From: Deltaproteobacteria bacterium
GTDB lineage: Bacteria; Myxococcota_A; Polyangia; Polyangiales; Ga0077539
Direction: 5' to 3'
Assembly (NCBI GenBank): GCA_947494865.1
Contig: CANMAT010000235.1
Location: 1 to 6,369, forward strand
Length of the DNA: 6,369 nucleotides
Program-made: the position numbers and the translations under genes
In this document: one piece after another, positions 1 to 5,701 of the stretch
Position numbering within the stretch: position 1 is the first letter of the stretch
Layout: every line of letters begins with the position of its first letter
The notes under the pieces: generated by a model
The model's input: the letters and a program-made list of their open reading frames with translations, nothing else
Database searches by the model: none
Told to the model about the DNA's origin: nothing

Positions 1-804
1 GAGCGTGGCCTGGCGCAGCACCCGCGCGTAGCCGCCGTTCGCGGCGATGTCGAGGCGCGGCAGGGGTTGGTTCGACAGCGTCGCGCGCGCAAACTGAATG
101 CCCGGCGGCACCGACTGCCCGCCGAGCGGCGCGATGAGGTTGTACGAAGAGTCGAGACGCCAGTCTTGCGCGCTCCCGCCGATGAAAGCCGGCCACGACA
201 GGCCCACCCGGCGCGACGCGTTGGTCGACAGCTCGACGAAGTAAAGGTCGAGGCGAACGTTGATGCGTCGCTCGACGATGGTCGGGTCGATGGCGACGAG
301 CGACTCGACCTGGCCGGGATACAGCGTCGCAATCTGCTGCACGCGGCGCTGCTGGGCCTCGCTGGCCACACCGCCCTCGAGGTAGAGGCGCGCACCCACC
401 CGTCGAATCTGCACGCCGGTGTAGCCCTCGAGGAGGTTCTCGATCTCAGCCTGCACGGCCTCGGGGCGCCGCGCGAACACCGTGATCTGCAGGTTCTCCT
501 GGTTGCCGCCCGCGTGAATGAGAAGCAGCGTAGTGCTTCCCGCGCGCTGCCCCACGACGATCATGCGGCCATCGTTGGAGGTGCGCACGTCGACGATGCC
601 AGGCGTGCCCTCGGAGAACTGCCGAATGTCGCCCGCGGGGATCACCACCTGCTCGCCGATCGCGAGCGTGAGGTCGCGCCCTGCGCTGCGGCCGGGCGAG
701 GCGGCGGGCTGTTGCGCGAAGGCCGCCGAGGGGATCAGTGCAGCGGACAGTGCGACGGAGAGCGCTCCAGCGAGGCGCAGCGTGCGGAGGGTGCGGAGGG
801 TCAT
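1..804 (-). CDS. cpaC: CpaC/RcpA-type Tad pilus secretin, N-terminal part (cut by window edge)
   Basis: Outer-membrane secretin through which the Flp pilus is extruded. I translated it by hand from an ATG at 804; the frame stays open for 268 codons to base 1, so the C-terminal beta-barrel half is missing. Residues 1-30 form a Sec signal peptide ending in SAAFA before QQ. Residues about 44-114 match the secretin pilus N-terminal domain (LTLAIGEQVVIPAGDI, IVDVRTS, IVVGQRAGSTTLLL, ITVFARRPE). Residues about 116-173 look like a BON-type segment (IENLLEGYTGVQIRRVG, RLYLEGGVAS). From 179, INVRLDLYFVELS and RRVGLSW resemble the entry to the secretin domain. It starts 39 bases after cpaB stops, consistent with one operon. 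The nearest strong purine stretch, GAGGAG, lies 15 bases before the ATG, which is far, but no other in-frame start is visible in the gap. A 9-base tandem repeat at 782-799 gives the TLRTLRTLR N-terminus. The family call is firm; the exact start is less so. Confidence 0.9.
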   Translation of the reverse strand, partial: MTLRTLRTLRLAGALSVALSAALIPSAAFAQQPAASPGRSAGRDLTLAIGEQVVIPAGDIRQFSEGTPGIVDVRTSNDGRMIVVGQRAGSTTLLLIHAGGNQENLQITVFARRPEAVQAEIENLLEGYTGVQIRRVGARLYLEGGVASEAQQRRVQQIATLYPGQVESLVAIDPTIVERRINVRLDLYFVELSTNASRRVGLSWPAFIGGSAQDWRLDSSYNLIAPLGGQSVPPGIQFARATLSNQPLPRLDIAANGGYARVLRQATL

Positions 805-843
805 GGCGGTCTTCGGCGGCTCCTCGATGAGGTTCGTGCGAGG

Positions 844-1680
844 CTACGGGTTCGGGTTGCTGGGGCCGATGCGCTCGATGATCTGGCGACGACGACGCGA
901 GATCTGCTGGCGACGCACGGGCTCGAAGATGTCGTCGATGCCGGTCTCGGGCACGTTCTCGATGATGGCGATGTCTTCGGGGTTGCGCAGCACGAGCGTC
1001 AGCCCGGTGTGCCGCCCGCTCGCGCCGCCACGATCAGACACGTACGTGAGAAGCTGCGCCTCTTCCATCGAGACGCTGAGCGTCACCTGCGAGATGTCTT
1101 GCGGCTGGTTCGACGGGCTCGACTGGCCGTTCACCTGCTGGCGCTGCGCCTCGCCGCCCGTGTCTCGCCCCGCCGCGAGCACCAGCACGTTCTGGAGCAG
1201 CGGAATGGTGACGCGGTCGTTCTCGCCACCAGTGCGCGAGAGCGTGCCCAGCACGTCGACACGATCGCCCGGGCGGAGCAGGCCACCGAACGAGTTGGTG
1301 ATGTCGGCGCGCACCGTGATGGCACGCATGCCGTTGCTCACGAGGCTCGACAGGTCGCGGCGTGCGTCGGAGGCCGTGGCGAGGTCCGTCCACATGACGG
1401 TCTGATTGGCCTTGAGGCCCATGCTCACGCGCACGCCGACGATGCGACGAAGGTCGGAGTACCGAATGAATCGGTCTTCGAGATAGGCCTGCGGAATGTA
1501 TCGCTGACCGAGCATCGTCTCTGTCAGAGCCGTGCCGAGAGGGATGTCTTGCACGGCCACGAGCACGGGGATCGGCGTGCCGCCCGACGCCTCGGTTTCG
1601 AAGCGCTTCTTGTACATGAGCAAGAACACGAGCCCGAGAACCGCAGCCCCGATCGCGATGAAAAGCGCCTTCGTGTTCAT
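844..1680 (-). CDS. cpaB: CpaB/RcpC, Tad pilus assembly protein
   Basis: Inner-membrane-anchored periplasmic protein that works with the CpaC/RcpA secretin in Flp pilus export. The 278-aa product is of usual family length. Residues 5-22 are a single hydrophobic anchor (ALFIAIGAAVLGLVFLLM) followed by a basic patch, YKKR. Residues about 38-100 form the SAF domain, opening with VLVAVQDIPLGTALTETML and closing around IVGVRVSMGLKANQTV. Residues about 117-215 are the RcpC region, with GMRAITVRAD and LLRPGDRVDVLGTL. The middle (about 172-192) is a Gln/Ser-rich low-complexity stretch and the C-terminus is basic (SRRRRQ). The start is set by an ATG with a GAGGG ribosome site 7 bases upstream (1688-1692). 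It lies between the unknown 313-aa gene and cpaC on the same strand. The order cpaB then cpaC is standard for Tad loci. Confidence 0.95.
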   Translation of the reverse strand: MNTKALFIAIGAAVLGLVFLLMYKKRFETEASGGTPIPVLVAVQDIPLGTALTETMLGQRYIPQAYLEDRFIRYSDLRRIVGVRVSMGLKANQTVMWTDLATASDARRDLSSLVSNGMRAITVRADITNSFGGLLRPGDRVDVLGTLSRTGGENDRVTIPLLQNVLVLAAGRDTGGEAQRQQVNGQSSPSNQPQDISQVTLSVSMEEAQLLTYVSDRGGASGRHTGLTLVLRNPEDIAIIENVPETGIDDIFEPVRRQQISRRRRQIIERIGPSNPNP

Positions 1681-1848
1681 CCAATCACCCTCAACCGATG
1701 CCGCGCGTTGGCCGATGCGTGCGCCGTGCGCGGCGCCGCCGCCGCGGACACCGTCGCAGGCGCCGAGACACTAGACCAAAGTCAGTGCGAGACACAACGG
1801 CAACCGCGGACCGCCTTGCATCGACGGGGCGATGTGACGGAGGGGCGC
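1681..1848 (-). other. 168-base intergenic spacer upstream of cpaB with small repeats
   Basis: I find no convincing gene here. The spacer contains a direct repeat of CGAGACAC at 1764-1771 and 1788-1795 (+ strand, 24 bases apart). Between the copies is an imperfect dyad, CACT-A-GAC-caaa-GTC-AGTG, at 1770-1787. Closer to cpaB is a GC hairpin, GCGCCG-TGCG-CGGCGC, at 1721-1736. This is one of the longest gaps inside the operon, so it could hold an internal promoter or processing element, but I see no good -35/-10 pair. The GC hairpin has no following T-run on the minus strand and is not a standard terminator. Confidence 0.4.
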
Positions 1849-2790
1849 TTAGAGGGCGGCGAGAGACATCATCGATGTGATGCCGTCGGCGTGGTCGAAC
1901 ACGAGCACCAGGGTGGCGTCGTTGCCGCGCGAAAACGTGAGCGAGCGATCGCGGTGGTTCGCCGCCGCGGCGGGCAGGCGCACGGTGGCGGGCACGTCGG
2001 AGAGCGACCACCCGCGGCGGGTCATCTCCGTGCGGTACCATCCGCGCACGTCAGCAATGGGGGCCCGCGCGGAGTACAGTCCGAGATTGTTGCCGTGGCC
2101 TTCTTCGTGGGCCGAGAGCACGCGTCTCATGCCCGGAAAGCGCGTGAGGCCCGGCGCGTCTTCGCCCGGCGCGTCTCCCTCACTGGGAAACATGCGCAAG
2201 AGGTTGAACCGGCCGTCGGTCGCCACGGTGATGATCCGCGTGCCCGTCGACGCCCGCTGCACGTAGGCGTACCGGAGGTTGCCCCAGTGCGAGAGGTCGC
2301 CCGTGTCGACGACGGCGCGGAGGCGCTGCCCGAGTTCGGCGCCCGTGAGGCGACGGTCACCGACGTCGACGCAGATCACGTATCCTTCGTTCTCGTCGCC
2401 CTCGCGCACCATCTCGAGGCGCGTGCCGAGGCGCCCTCCCGAGGACCACAGCGCGCCGAACGCGGAGCTGTCTGACTGTGCAACCGACTCGGTGACATGC
2501 CCCGCCCGTCGGTCGCACCACGACTCATAGTAGTCGAGCGCGGCGGCGACACCGTCGTGCGTGGTGCCCATCGCGAGGTAAAGTGATTCACCATTGATCT
2601 CGACGCGCCGCGGGGACTCGATCACCCCCTGCTCCGCGTAGGGCATGAGTTGACGAGCGAGGTGGCGCATCCCCTCGTGCATCTGGGCGCGCGCCTGTCG
2701 CATCGCGGCGACCGAGGTCACAGCGAGACCGAGGCCAACGAACGCAGCGAGGCGGGTCGCATGCGGGAGGTGCTGAAAGCGGGATCGCAT
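1849..2790 (-). CDS. Exported or membrane-anchored protein of unknown function inside the Tad operon, with two repeated domains
   Basis: I do not recognise a named family. The 313-aa product begins with a basic stretch and a hydrophobic segment at 13-30. A possible signal-peptidase site, ARA|Q, follows at 33-36, so the rest is probably periplasmic. The body shows two copies of one pattern. Copy 1 (61-145) has RRV, LYLA, a helix with YYESWCDRRAG, then LEMVREGD and YVICVDVGD. Copy 2 (222-303) has RRV, LYSA, a helix with WYRTEMTRRGW, then LTFSRGND and LVLVFDHADG. Between them, 172-201 is a strand-like stretch (YAYVQRAS, RIITVATDG). The ATG start has GAGGAG 10 bases upstream (2801-2806). It begins 30 bases after the second TadE-like gene and precedes cpaB, so it is probably co-transcribed. 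A role in pilus assembly is inferred from position only; no catalytic motif is visible. Confidence 0.8.
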   Translation of the reverse strand: MRSRFQHLPHATRLAAFVGLGLAVTSVAAMRQARAQMHEGMRHLARQLMPYAEQGVIESPRRVEINGESLYLAMGTTHDGVAAALDYYESWCDRRAGHVTESVAQSDSSAFGALWSSGGRLGTRLEMVREGDENEGYVICVDVGDRRLTGAELGQRLRAVVDTGDLSHWGNLRYAYVQRASTGTRIITVATDGRFNLLRMFPSEGDAPGEDAPGLTRFPGMRRVLSAHEEGHGNNLGLYSARAPIADVRGWYRTEMTRRGWSLSDVPATVRLPAAAANHRDRSLTFSRGNDATLVLVFDHADGITSMMSLAAL

Positions 2791-2820
2791 TGGGGAGTGT
2801 CTCCTCGTTCGAATCGTCGC

Positions 2821-3348
2821 TTAGCAGCCGATGCCGATGAAACTGCAGAAGCCCGCGGCGAGTGAGCGCACGGGGCTGTCTTGGTAGCGTGTGTTGCACT
2901 GCATCGCGTTGCCGACGAGCACGCTCGTCCCTCCGCCGCCGAGCGCGCGCGGCTTGCTCACCGACGAGGTCATGCGCGAACTCACGCTTGCGCCGGTGAC
3001 CGCCGTGAGAATGCCGCTTCCGAAGCTGCCGAGCGCGCCCACGAAGCCGCCGACCTCGCCTGGCCCCTCGCCGCCCGAGGCCCCGCGCGTGAGGGTGCAC
3101 CCCGGCGGGGTGCGCTCACACGCATCGAAGGCGTAGGTCATCACGCAGTTGCGGTTCACCGCCATGAGACGAACCTTCTCCGCGTAGGCGTTGTGCACGT
3201 AGATGATGCACGACCACACCGCGATGAAGAAGGGGAGCATCACCACGGTCTCGGCGTACGCTGCGCCGCGCTGTCGGCGGCGACTCCGAGGTGTGCGGGA
3301 GGCATTCTTGGGGGTCACGGCATCACCTGCGTGCGCTGAAGATTTCAT
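2821..3348 (-). CDS. TadE-like minor pseudopilin, Cys-rich (second of two)
   Basis: A 175-aa TadE/TadF-type pseudopilin. The leader of 28 residues is strongly basic (SRRRQRG). It is followed by AAYAETVVM, so the predicted prepilin cut is after Gly28 with Glu33 at mature position 5. A hydrophobic segment runs from about 34 to 52. The exported part carries six cysteines (68, 77, 84, 151, 168 and the last residue, 175), an even number that could form disulfides, plus Cys47 in the membrane segment. The centre (about 88-118) is Gly/Ser-rich. The ATG overlaps the stop of the upstream TadE-like gene as ATGA, and only a weak AGG lies directly before it, so translation by termination-reinitiation is likely. 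A longer frame upstream of this ATG exists but lies inside the previous gene and is rejected. Whether this matches TadE or TadF of other species cannot be decided by eye. Confidence 0.85.
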   Translation of the reverse strand: MKSSAHAGDAVTPKNASRTPRSRRRQRGAAYAETVVMLPFFIAVWSCIIYVHNAYAEKVRLMAVNRNCVMTYAFDACERTPPGCTLTRGASGGEGPGEVGGFVGALGSFGSGILTAVTGASVSSRMTSSVSKPRALGGGGTSVLVGNAMQCNTRYQDSPVRSLAAGFCSFIGIGC

Positions 3349-4340
3349 CGCCTGACGTTGAAGCAGGGGCGTTGGATGCGGGCGCTTTGTGTGCCTTGCA
3401 AAGGCAGCGTGGCCTCGGCGCGCATGATCGAGTAGTTGCCGCGCGACAGCGTGAGAAAGGCTGCGGACAAACCTGCGCCCGCAGCGGTCGCATCGAGTTC
3501 GCGCGCGAGGAGGCTGTAATCGGCACGGCGCAACCGGGTCGACGCCTCGCGGCGGGCCGTCTCGAGCCCCTCGGCCTCGCGGACGTGCCCAGCCGAAAGA
3601 GCCCGCGCGAGGTGGGCGACCTGACGGTACGGCACGCCGCTGAACACCGAGATTGCATCGTCGCAAGCCATGGCCGACACGATGGGAACGCCGCAGTGAA
3701 AGAGGTAGGTGACGCGCGCAGTGAGCGGCGCACGCGCGGCGAGGCGCGTCTGAAACGTCGCGCTCGCGCGGTTGGGCATGTTGGGGAAGTTGATCGCGAC
3801 GGCGATGTTGTTGTAGCCGAGCGCGCCAAGCGCGAGACGCACGGCGGGCGACGTCGTGCCACCGATCGCACCGAGGAGGTTCTGCCGCGCGGGCGAGACG
3901 TCGCCCTCGAGTTCTTGCAGCGATGGCGAAGCCGCAACGAGGGGGAGGTTCGCCGCGAAGCGAATCGTATCGAGGCGAGCCCCGCCGCCACCACCGCCGC
4001 TCCCACCGCCGAGGCCAGGAAAGCTCGCGCCGCCCCCCGCGCCAAACACCGAGGCGAGCATCGAAGCGGGGTCTTCGCCACGCCCGCCACCGTTCACATC
4101 GTTCTGCGCGGCGCCGTCGTAGCGCGCCTCACAGTCGGGAAACACGACGATTCCGGAGCGCACCGCCGACGCAGCGGCGTGTTGCACCGCGAGGTGCGCG
4201 GCGTACATCAGCGCGATCTGCATCATGCCCAGAACCATGATGAAGAATGGGATGAAGACGATCAGAAACTCCACATACACGGCCCCGTCGGTGTTCTTCC
4301 GAAAAGAGCGGGGAGCGGGGTCGATCGTGTGGGGTGCCAT
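3345..4340 (-). CDS. TadE-like pseudopilin, unusually long, with glycine-rich insert
   Basis: A 331-aa TadE-family protein. The leader ends RKNTDG and is followed by AVYVEFLIVFIPFFIMVLG, giving a predicted prepilin cut after Gly19 with Glu24 at mature position 5 and a membrane helix at about 20-46. The helix continues into ALMYAAHLAVQHAAASAVRSG, typical of TadE. Most TadE proteins are well under 250 residues; this one has a large extra domain. Residues 100-120 are almost all glycine (GGGSGGGGGGA) and look like a flexible linker. There are four exported cysteines (70, 216, 226, 326). The C-terminus has the strand-like NYSIMRAEATLPLQG. I chose the ATG at 4340 over an upstream TTG because GAGGAAG lies at 4346-4352 with about 7 bases of spacing. 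It begins 24 bases after the cpaA stop and overlaps the next gene by 4 bases. Confidence 0.88.
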   Translation of the reverse strand: MAPHTIDPAPRSFRKNTDGAVYVEFLIVFIPFFIMVLGMMQIALMYAAHLAVQHAAASAVRSGIVVFPDCEARYDGAAQNDVNGGGRGEDPASMLASVFGAGGGASFPGLGGGSGGGGGGARLDTIRFAANLPLVAASPSLQELEGDVSPARQNLLGAIGGTTSPAVRLALGALGYNNIAVAINFPNMPNRASATFQTRLAARAPLTARVTYLFHCGVPIVSAMACDDAISVFSGVPYRQVAHLARALSAGHVREAEGLETARREASTRLRRADYSLLARELDATAAGAGLSAAFLTLSRGNYSIMRAEATLPLQGTQSARIQRPCFNVRR

Positions 4341-4364
4341 CGGTTCTTCCTCACGAACTGGCAA

Positions 4365-4961
4365 TCACCAGGCCAGCCGGTTGACGGCGAACATCAGTGT
4401 TCCGACCAGAATGGGGACGCCCATGCGGACCTTGTGAAGGAGCTCCGCCGTGATGCGCCGCCGCCACTTCTTCGGAAGAATGGGGTTCAGGGTAAGAAAC
4501 AACGCGTTCGAGAGGACGCGCAACAGTCGCCCGTGCCACGCAAGACGCGCGAGGGTGAGCACTGACGTGGCGGCAAGGCAGAGAAACTCCAATCCAAGGC
4601 CGTGATACAGCCCCAGGAGCGCCCCCATCGCAGCGAGGATTTTCACGTCGCCGCCGCCCGACACCTGGTCGAGCGTGCCGTCTTCGCGTTGGATCTGCTT
4701 GCGAAAGAGCACCCACAGAGGAAGTCCGCACACGACCGCGCCCAGGATTGCGTGCGCTACGCCTCCAAGGGCAGTCTGCCCACCGTATTGCAGGTCTTCG
4801 ACCTGATAGTGCCCCGCGATGCTCTGGAGCCCTACGCCGAGAACGATCCCACCGAGGGTGAGCCAGTTTGGAATCTGCCGGGTGCGATAGTCCGTCCACG
4901 CGCCGATCGCAGCGATGGCGACGCAGAGGAGGATGCATAGCCGAGGCACCCAGACGACCAA
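4365..4961 (-). CDS. cpaA: CpaA/TadV prepilin peptidase (A24 aspartic protease family)
   Basis: Integral-membrane aspartic peptidase that removes the leaders of Flp pilins and TadE-type pseudopilins. The two catalytic aspartates are visible: Asp24 in WTDYRTRQIPNWLT and Asp105 in GGGDVKILAAMG, the GxGD motif. The 198-aa length fits the short CpaA/TadV type, which lacks the N-terminal methyltransferase domain of PilD. Hydrophobic segments lie at about 8-22, 35-50, 64-86 (before a loop, RKQIQREDG), 108-118 and 124-138. A C-terminal hydrophobic stretch, MGVPILVGTLMFAV, follows a basic loop (PKKWRRR). The start is TTG, chosen because a full GGAGG lies 7 bases upstream (4969-4973); the next candidate, a GTG at 4949, is 19 bases from it. 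It lies between the pilin genes and the TadE-like genes that encode its likely substrates. Confidence 0.94.
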   Translation of the reverse strand: MVVWVPRLCILLCVAIAAIGAWTDYRTRQIPNWLTLGGIVLGVGLQSIAGHYQVEDLQYGGQTALGGVAHAILGAVVCGLPLWVLFRKQIQREDGTLDQVSGGGDVKILAAMGALLGLYHGLGLEFLCLAATSVLTLARLAWHGRLLRVLSNALFLTLNPILPKKWRRRITAELLHKVRMGVPILVGTLMFAVNRLAW

Positions 4962-4968
4962 AAGAGAC

Positions 4969-4973
4969 CCTCC
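4969..4973 (-). promoter_or_regulatory. Ribosome binding site deciding the TTG start of cpaA
   Basis: GGAGG on the minus strand, 7 bases before TTG at 4961. It is among the strongest Shine-Dalgarno matches in the window and sits just 3' of the large hairpin at 4983-5015, so folding of that hairpin leaves it exposed. Confidence 0.7.
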
Positions 4974-4982
4974 AAATCGCGC

Positions 4983-5063
4983 GCGCCGCGGACTCCCCTG
5001 CGGAAGCCGCGGCGCATCGTTCGAGTCGCCGAGCGATGCCTTCGGCGACAGCGCCTTCGCCGA
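4983..5063 (-). promoter_or_regulatory. Cluster of three hairpins between flp and cpaA
   Basis: The spacer after flp contains three inverted repeats. The first, directly after the flp stop, is TCGGCGA/TCGCCGA (5042-5048 and 5057-5063, 8-base loop). The second is GCATCG/CGATGC (5014-5019 and 5034-5039, 14-base loop). The third and strongest is a perfect 9-bp stem, GCGCCGCGG/CCGCGGCGC (4983-4991 and 5007-5015). Its loop can add five more pairs (one G-U in RNA) around a GCAG tetraloop, leaving one bulged U. On the minus strand none is followed by a run of T, so these are not textbook intrinsic terminators. A likely role is protecting the 3' end of abundant pilin mRNA or partly attenuating transcription into cpaA and the assembly genes. 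The repeats are seen; the role is inferred. Confidence 0.6.
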
Positions 5064-5243
5064 TCAGGTGCCGCCGAGACCCGAGATCTGGCTGTTGCCC
5101 GCGTTGATCTTGCCCACCACCGTGTTGCCGAAGGTGCGCCACGCCACGATACCCACCACGGCGATGAGCATGAGGAGGATCACGTACTCGACCGTGGAGA
5201 GACCTTCGGTGTTGCGGACCAGCGAGCGGTTGTTCTTCTTCAT
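5064..5243 (-). CDS. flp: Flp-type major pilin (class IVb prepilin)
   Basis: A 59-aa Flp pilin, the likely main subunit of the pilus. The leader (residues 1-14, MKKNNRSLVRNTEG) is basic and ends in Gly. The following LSTVEYVILLMLIAVVGIV gives the canonical G|xxxxEY Flp signature, with Glu19 at mature position 5 next to Tyr20. The hydrophobic helix runs from about 20 to 34 and then WRTFGNTVVGKINAG, a typical short Flp tail rich in Gly, Asn and Thr. The ATG is preceded by AAAGGAA with AGGA 9 bases upstream. The frame is open far upstream, but that part is a shadow of other sequence; this start gives the normal Flp length. It follows a second Flp-like gene by 47 bases and precedes cpaA by 102 bases filled with hairpins, which suggests separately tuned expression. 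Confidence 0.93.
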   Translation of the reverse strand: MKKNNRSLVRNTEGLSTVEYVILLMLIAVVGIVAWRTFGNTVVGKINAGNSQISGLGGT

Positions 5244-5290
5244 GGTGGCGGTTCCTTTCACGATCATTGCGAAATGTTTGAGCGGAGCCT

Positions 5291-5476
5291 TCAAGGGAAG
5301 GGCAACGCCAGGATCAACTGGGCGAAACGGTAGTAGTCGACGAGCGGCCGCCCGAGCGAATAAGTCGCTGCGGCGGTGATCGTACCGACCAGGAGCAGCA
5401 CGGACACATACTCCACAAACACGGCACCCGAGGTGTCGTCGAGCAGAGAAGTGCGGTGATTGCGTCGATCGCCCAC
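5291..5476 (-). CDS. Second Flp-like pilin (probable minor pilin)
   Basis: A 61-aa Flp-like prepilin. The leader (1-17) runs from a GTG-initiated Met through GDRRNHRTSLLDDTSG. The mature part begins AVFVEYVSVLLLVGTITAAATYS, giving the G|xxxxEY site with Glu22 and Tyr23. The helix covers about 20-41. Unlike the next gene, its tail lacks the Gly/Asn-rich end and instead finishes with a second hydrophobic stretch, YYRFAQLILALPFP. That fits a minor pilin or tip subunit better than a bulk pilin, but this is inference. I chose the GTG at 5476 because GGAG (5484-5487) lies 7 bases upstream and it yields a normal leader; the longer frame to 5683 covers the regulatory gap and has no pilin features. 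This gene is the first of the pilus unit. Confidence 0.82.
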   Translation of the reverse strand: MGDRRNHRTSLLDDTSGAVFVEYVSVLLLVGTITAAATYSLGRPLVDYYRFAQLILALPFP

Positions 5477-5489
5477 GGAATAACTCCAT

Positions 5490-5505
5490 CGCAAGGCCCG
5501 GGCCA
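5490..5505 (-). promoter_or_regulatory. Candidate sigma-54 (-24/-12) promoter upstream of the Flp genes
   Basis: The minus strand reads TGGCCCGGGCCTTGCG, which has the required GG-N10-GC spacing and fits TGGCAC-N5-TTGCA/T at most positions (the A of -24 and the last base differ). It is 13 bases before the GTG of the first pilin gene. Its predicted start of transcription would fall near 5479, leaving almost no leader and excluding the GGAG ribosome site. The core GGCCCGGGCC is also a palindrome that can arise by chance in GC-rich DNA. I therefore treat it as a candidate only. Confidence 0.4.
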
Positions 5506-5547
5506 GCGATCGTGTACCGTACTTCTGCCCCTCTTGGGAACTCTCCC

Positions 5548-5565
5548 TGGGAGGAATTCGTCCCA
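5548..5565. promoter_or_regulatory. 18-bp dyad operator candidate, proximal copy
   Basis: TGGGAGGAATTCGTCCCA is an 18-bp inverted repeat with 8 of 9 pairs matching. It shares the form TGGGA-N8-TCCCA with the copy at 5650-5667 (14 of 18 bases identical). Centred about 80 bases upstream of the first pilin start, it suits a dimeric activator or repressor. Confidence 0.5.
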
Positions 5566-5635
5566 CGGTCCGGCGATCGTCTGTGGCGGGCCGGGTTGAT
5601 CCGTCGGGTGATTCTGTCGCCGCCGTGCCTACACT

Positions 5636-5688
5636 CGAACACCCACCGCTGGGAGAGATCCCTCCCATCGCGCCTGCGGACACCCACC
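5636..5688. repeat. Direct repeat flanking the distal dyad
   Basis: CGAACACCCACC at 5636-5647 and CGGACACCCACC at 5677-5688 match at 11 of 12 bases. They sit 41 bases apart on either side of the dyad at 5650-5667. A looser relative (ACCCACCCC) occurs at 5736-5744 at the end of the upstream gene. Confidence 0.5.
5650..5667. promoter_or_regulatory. 18-bp dyad operator candidate, distal copy
   Basis: TGGGAGAGATCCCTCCCA is an inverted repeat with 8 of 9 pairs matching, 102 bases centre-to-centre from the proximal copy. It could alternatively fold as an RNA hairpin after the upstream membrane-protein gene, but no T-run follows, and the related second copy argues for protein binding. Confidence 0.5.
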
Positions 5689-5701
5689 CCCACTCCTGCG
5701 A

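Noticed and set aside
782..799. GTGCGGAGG tandem repeat as a variable repeat element
   Set aside because: Only two exact copies, wholly inside the signal-peptide coding region of cpaC (Thr-Leu-Arg repeats); too short to support a functional claim.
67..2475. An 802-codon open frame on the plus strand
   Set aside because: It runs antisense across cpaC, cpaB and the 313-aa gene and through their gaps. It is Arg/Ala/His-rich with no recognisable domain, as expected from the high-GC complement of real genes.
3291..4565. A 424-codon open frame on the plus strand
   Set aside because: Antisense to both TadE-like genes and the end of cpaA; its composition is Arg/Ala/Gly/His-rich without hydrophobic or motif structure.
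4983..5015. Intrinsic terminator after flp
   Set aside because: The stem is strong, but on the minus strand it is followed by a GC alternation and then the cpaA ribosome site, with no T-run, so I list it as a regulatory hairpin instead.
4351..5142. A 263-codon minus-strand frame over cpaA
   Set aside because: Same strand but different frame from cpaA, which has both catalytic aspartates and a strong GGAGG site; this frame is low-complexity Arg/Gly/Ser.
5518..5540. A sigma-70-type promoter (TTCCCA / TACACG, 18-base spacer) on the minus strand
   Set aside because: Both hexamers match the consensus poorly, and such weak pairs are common by chance.
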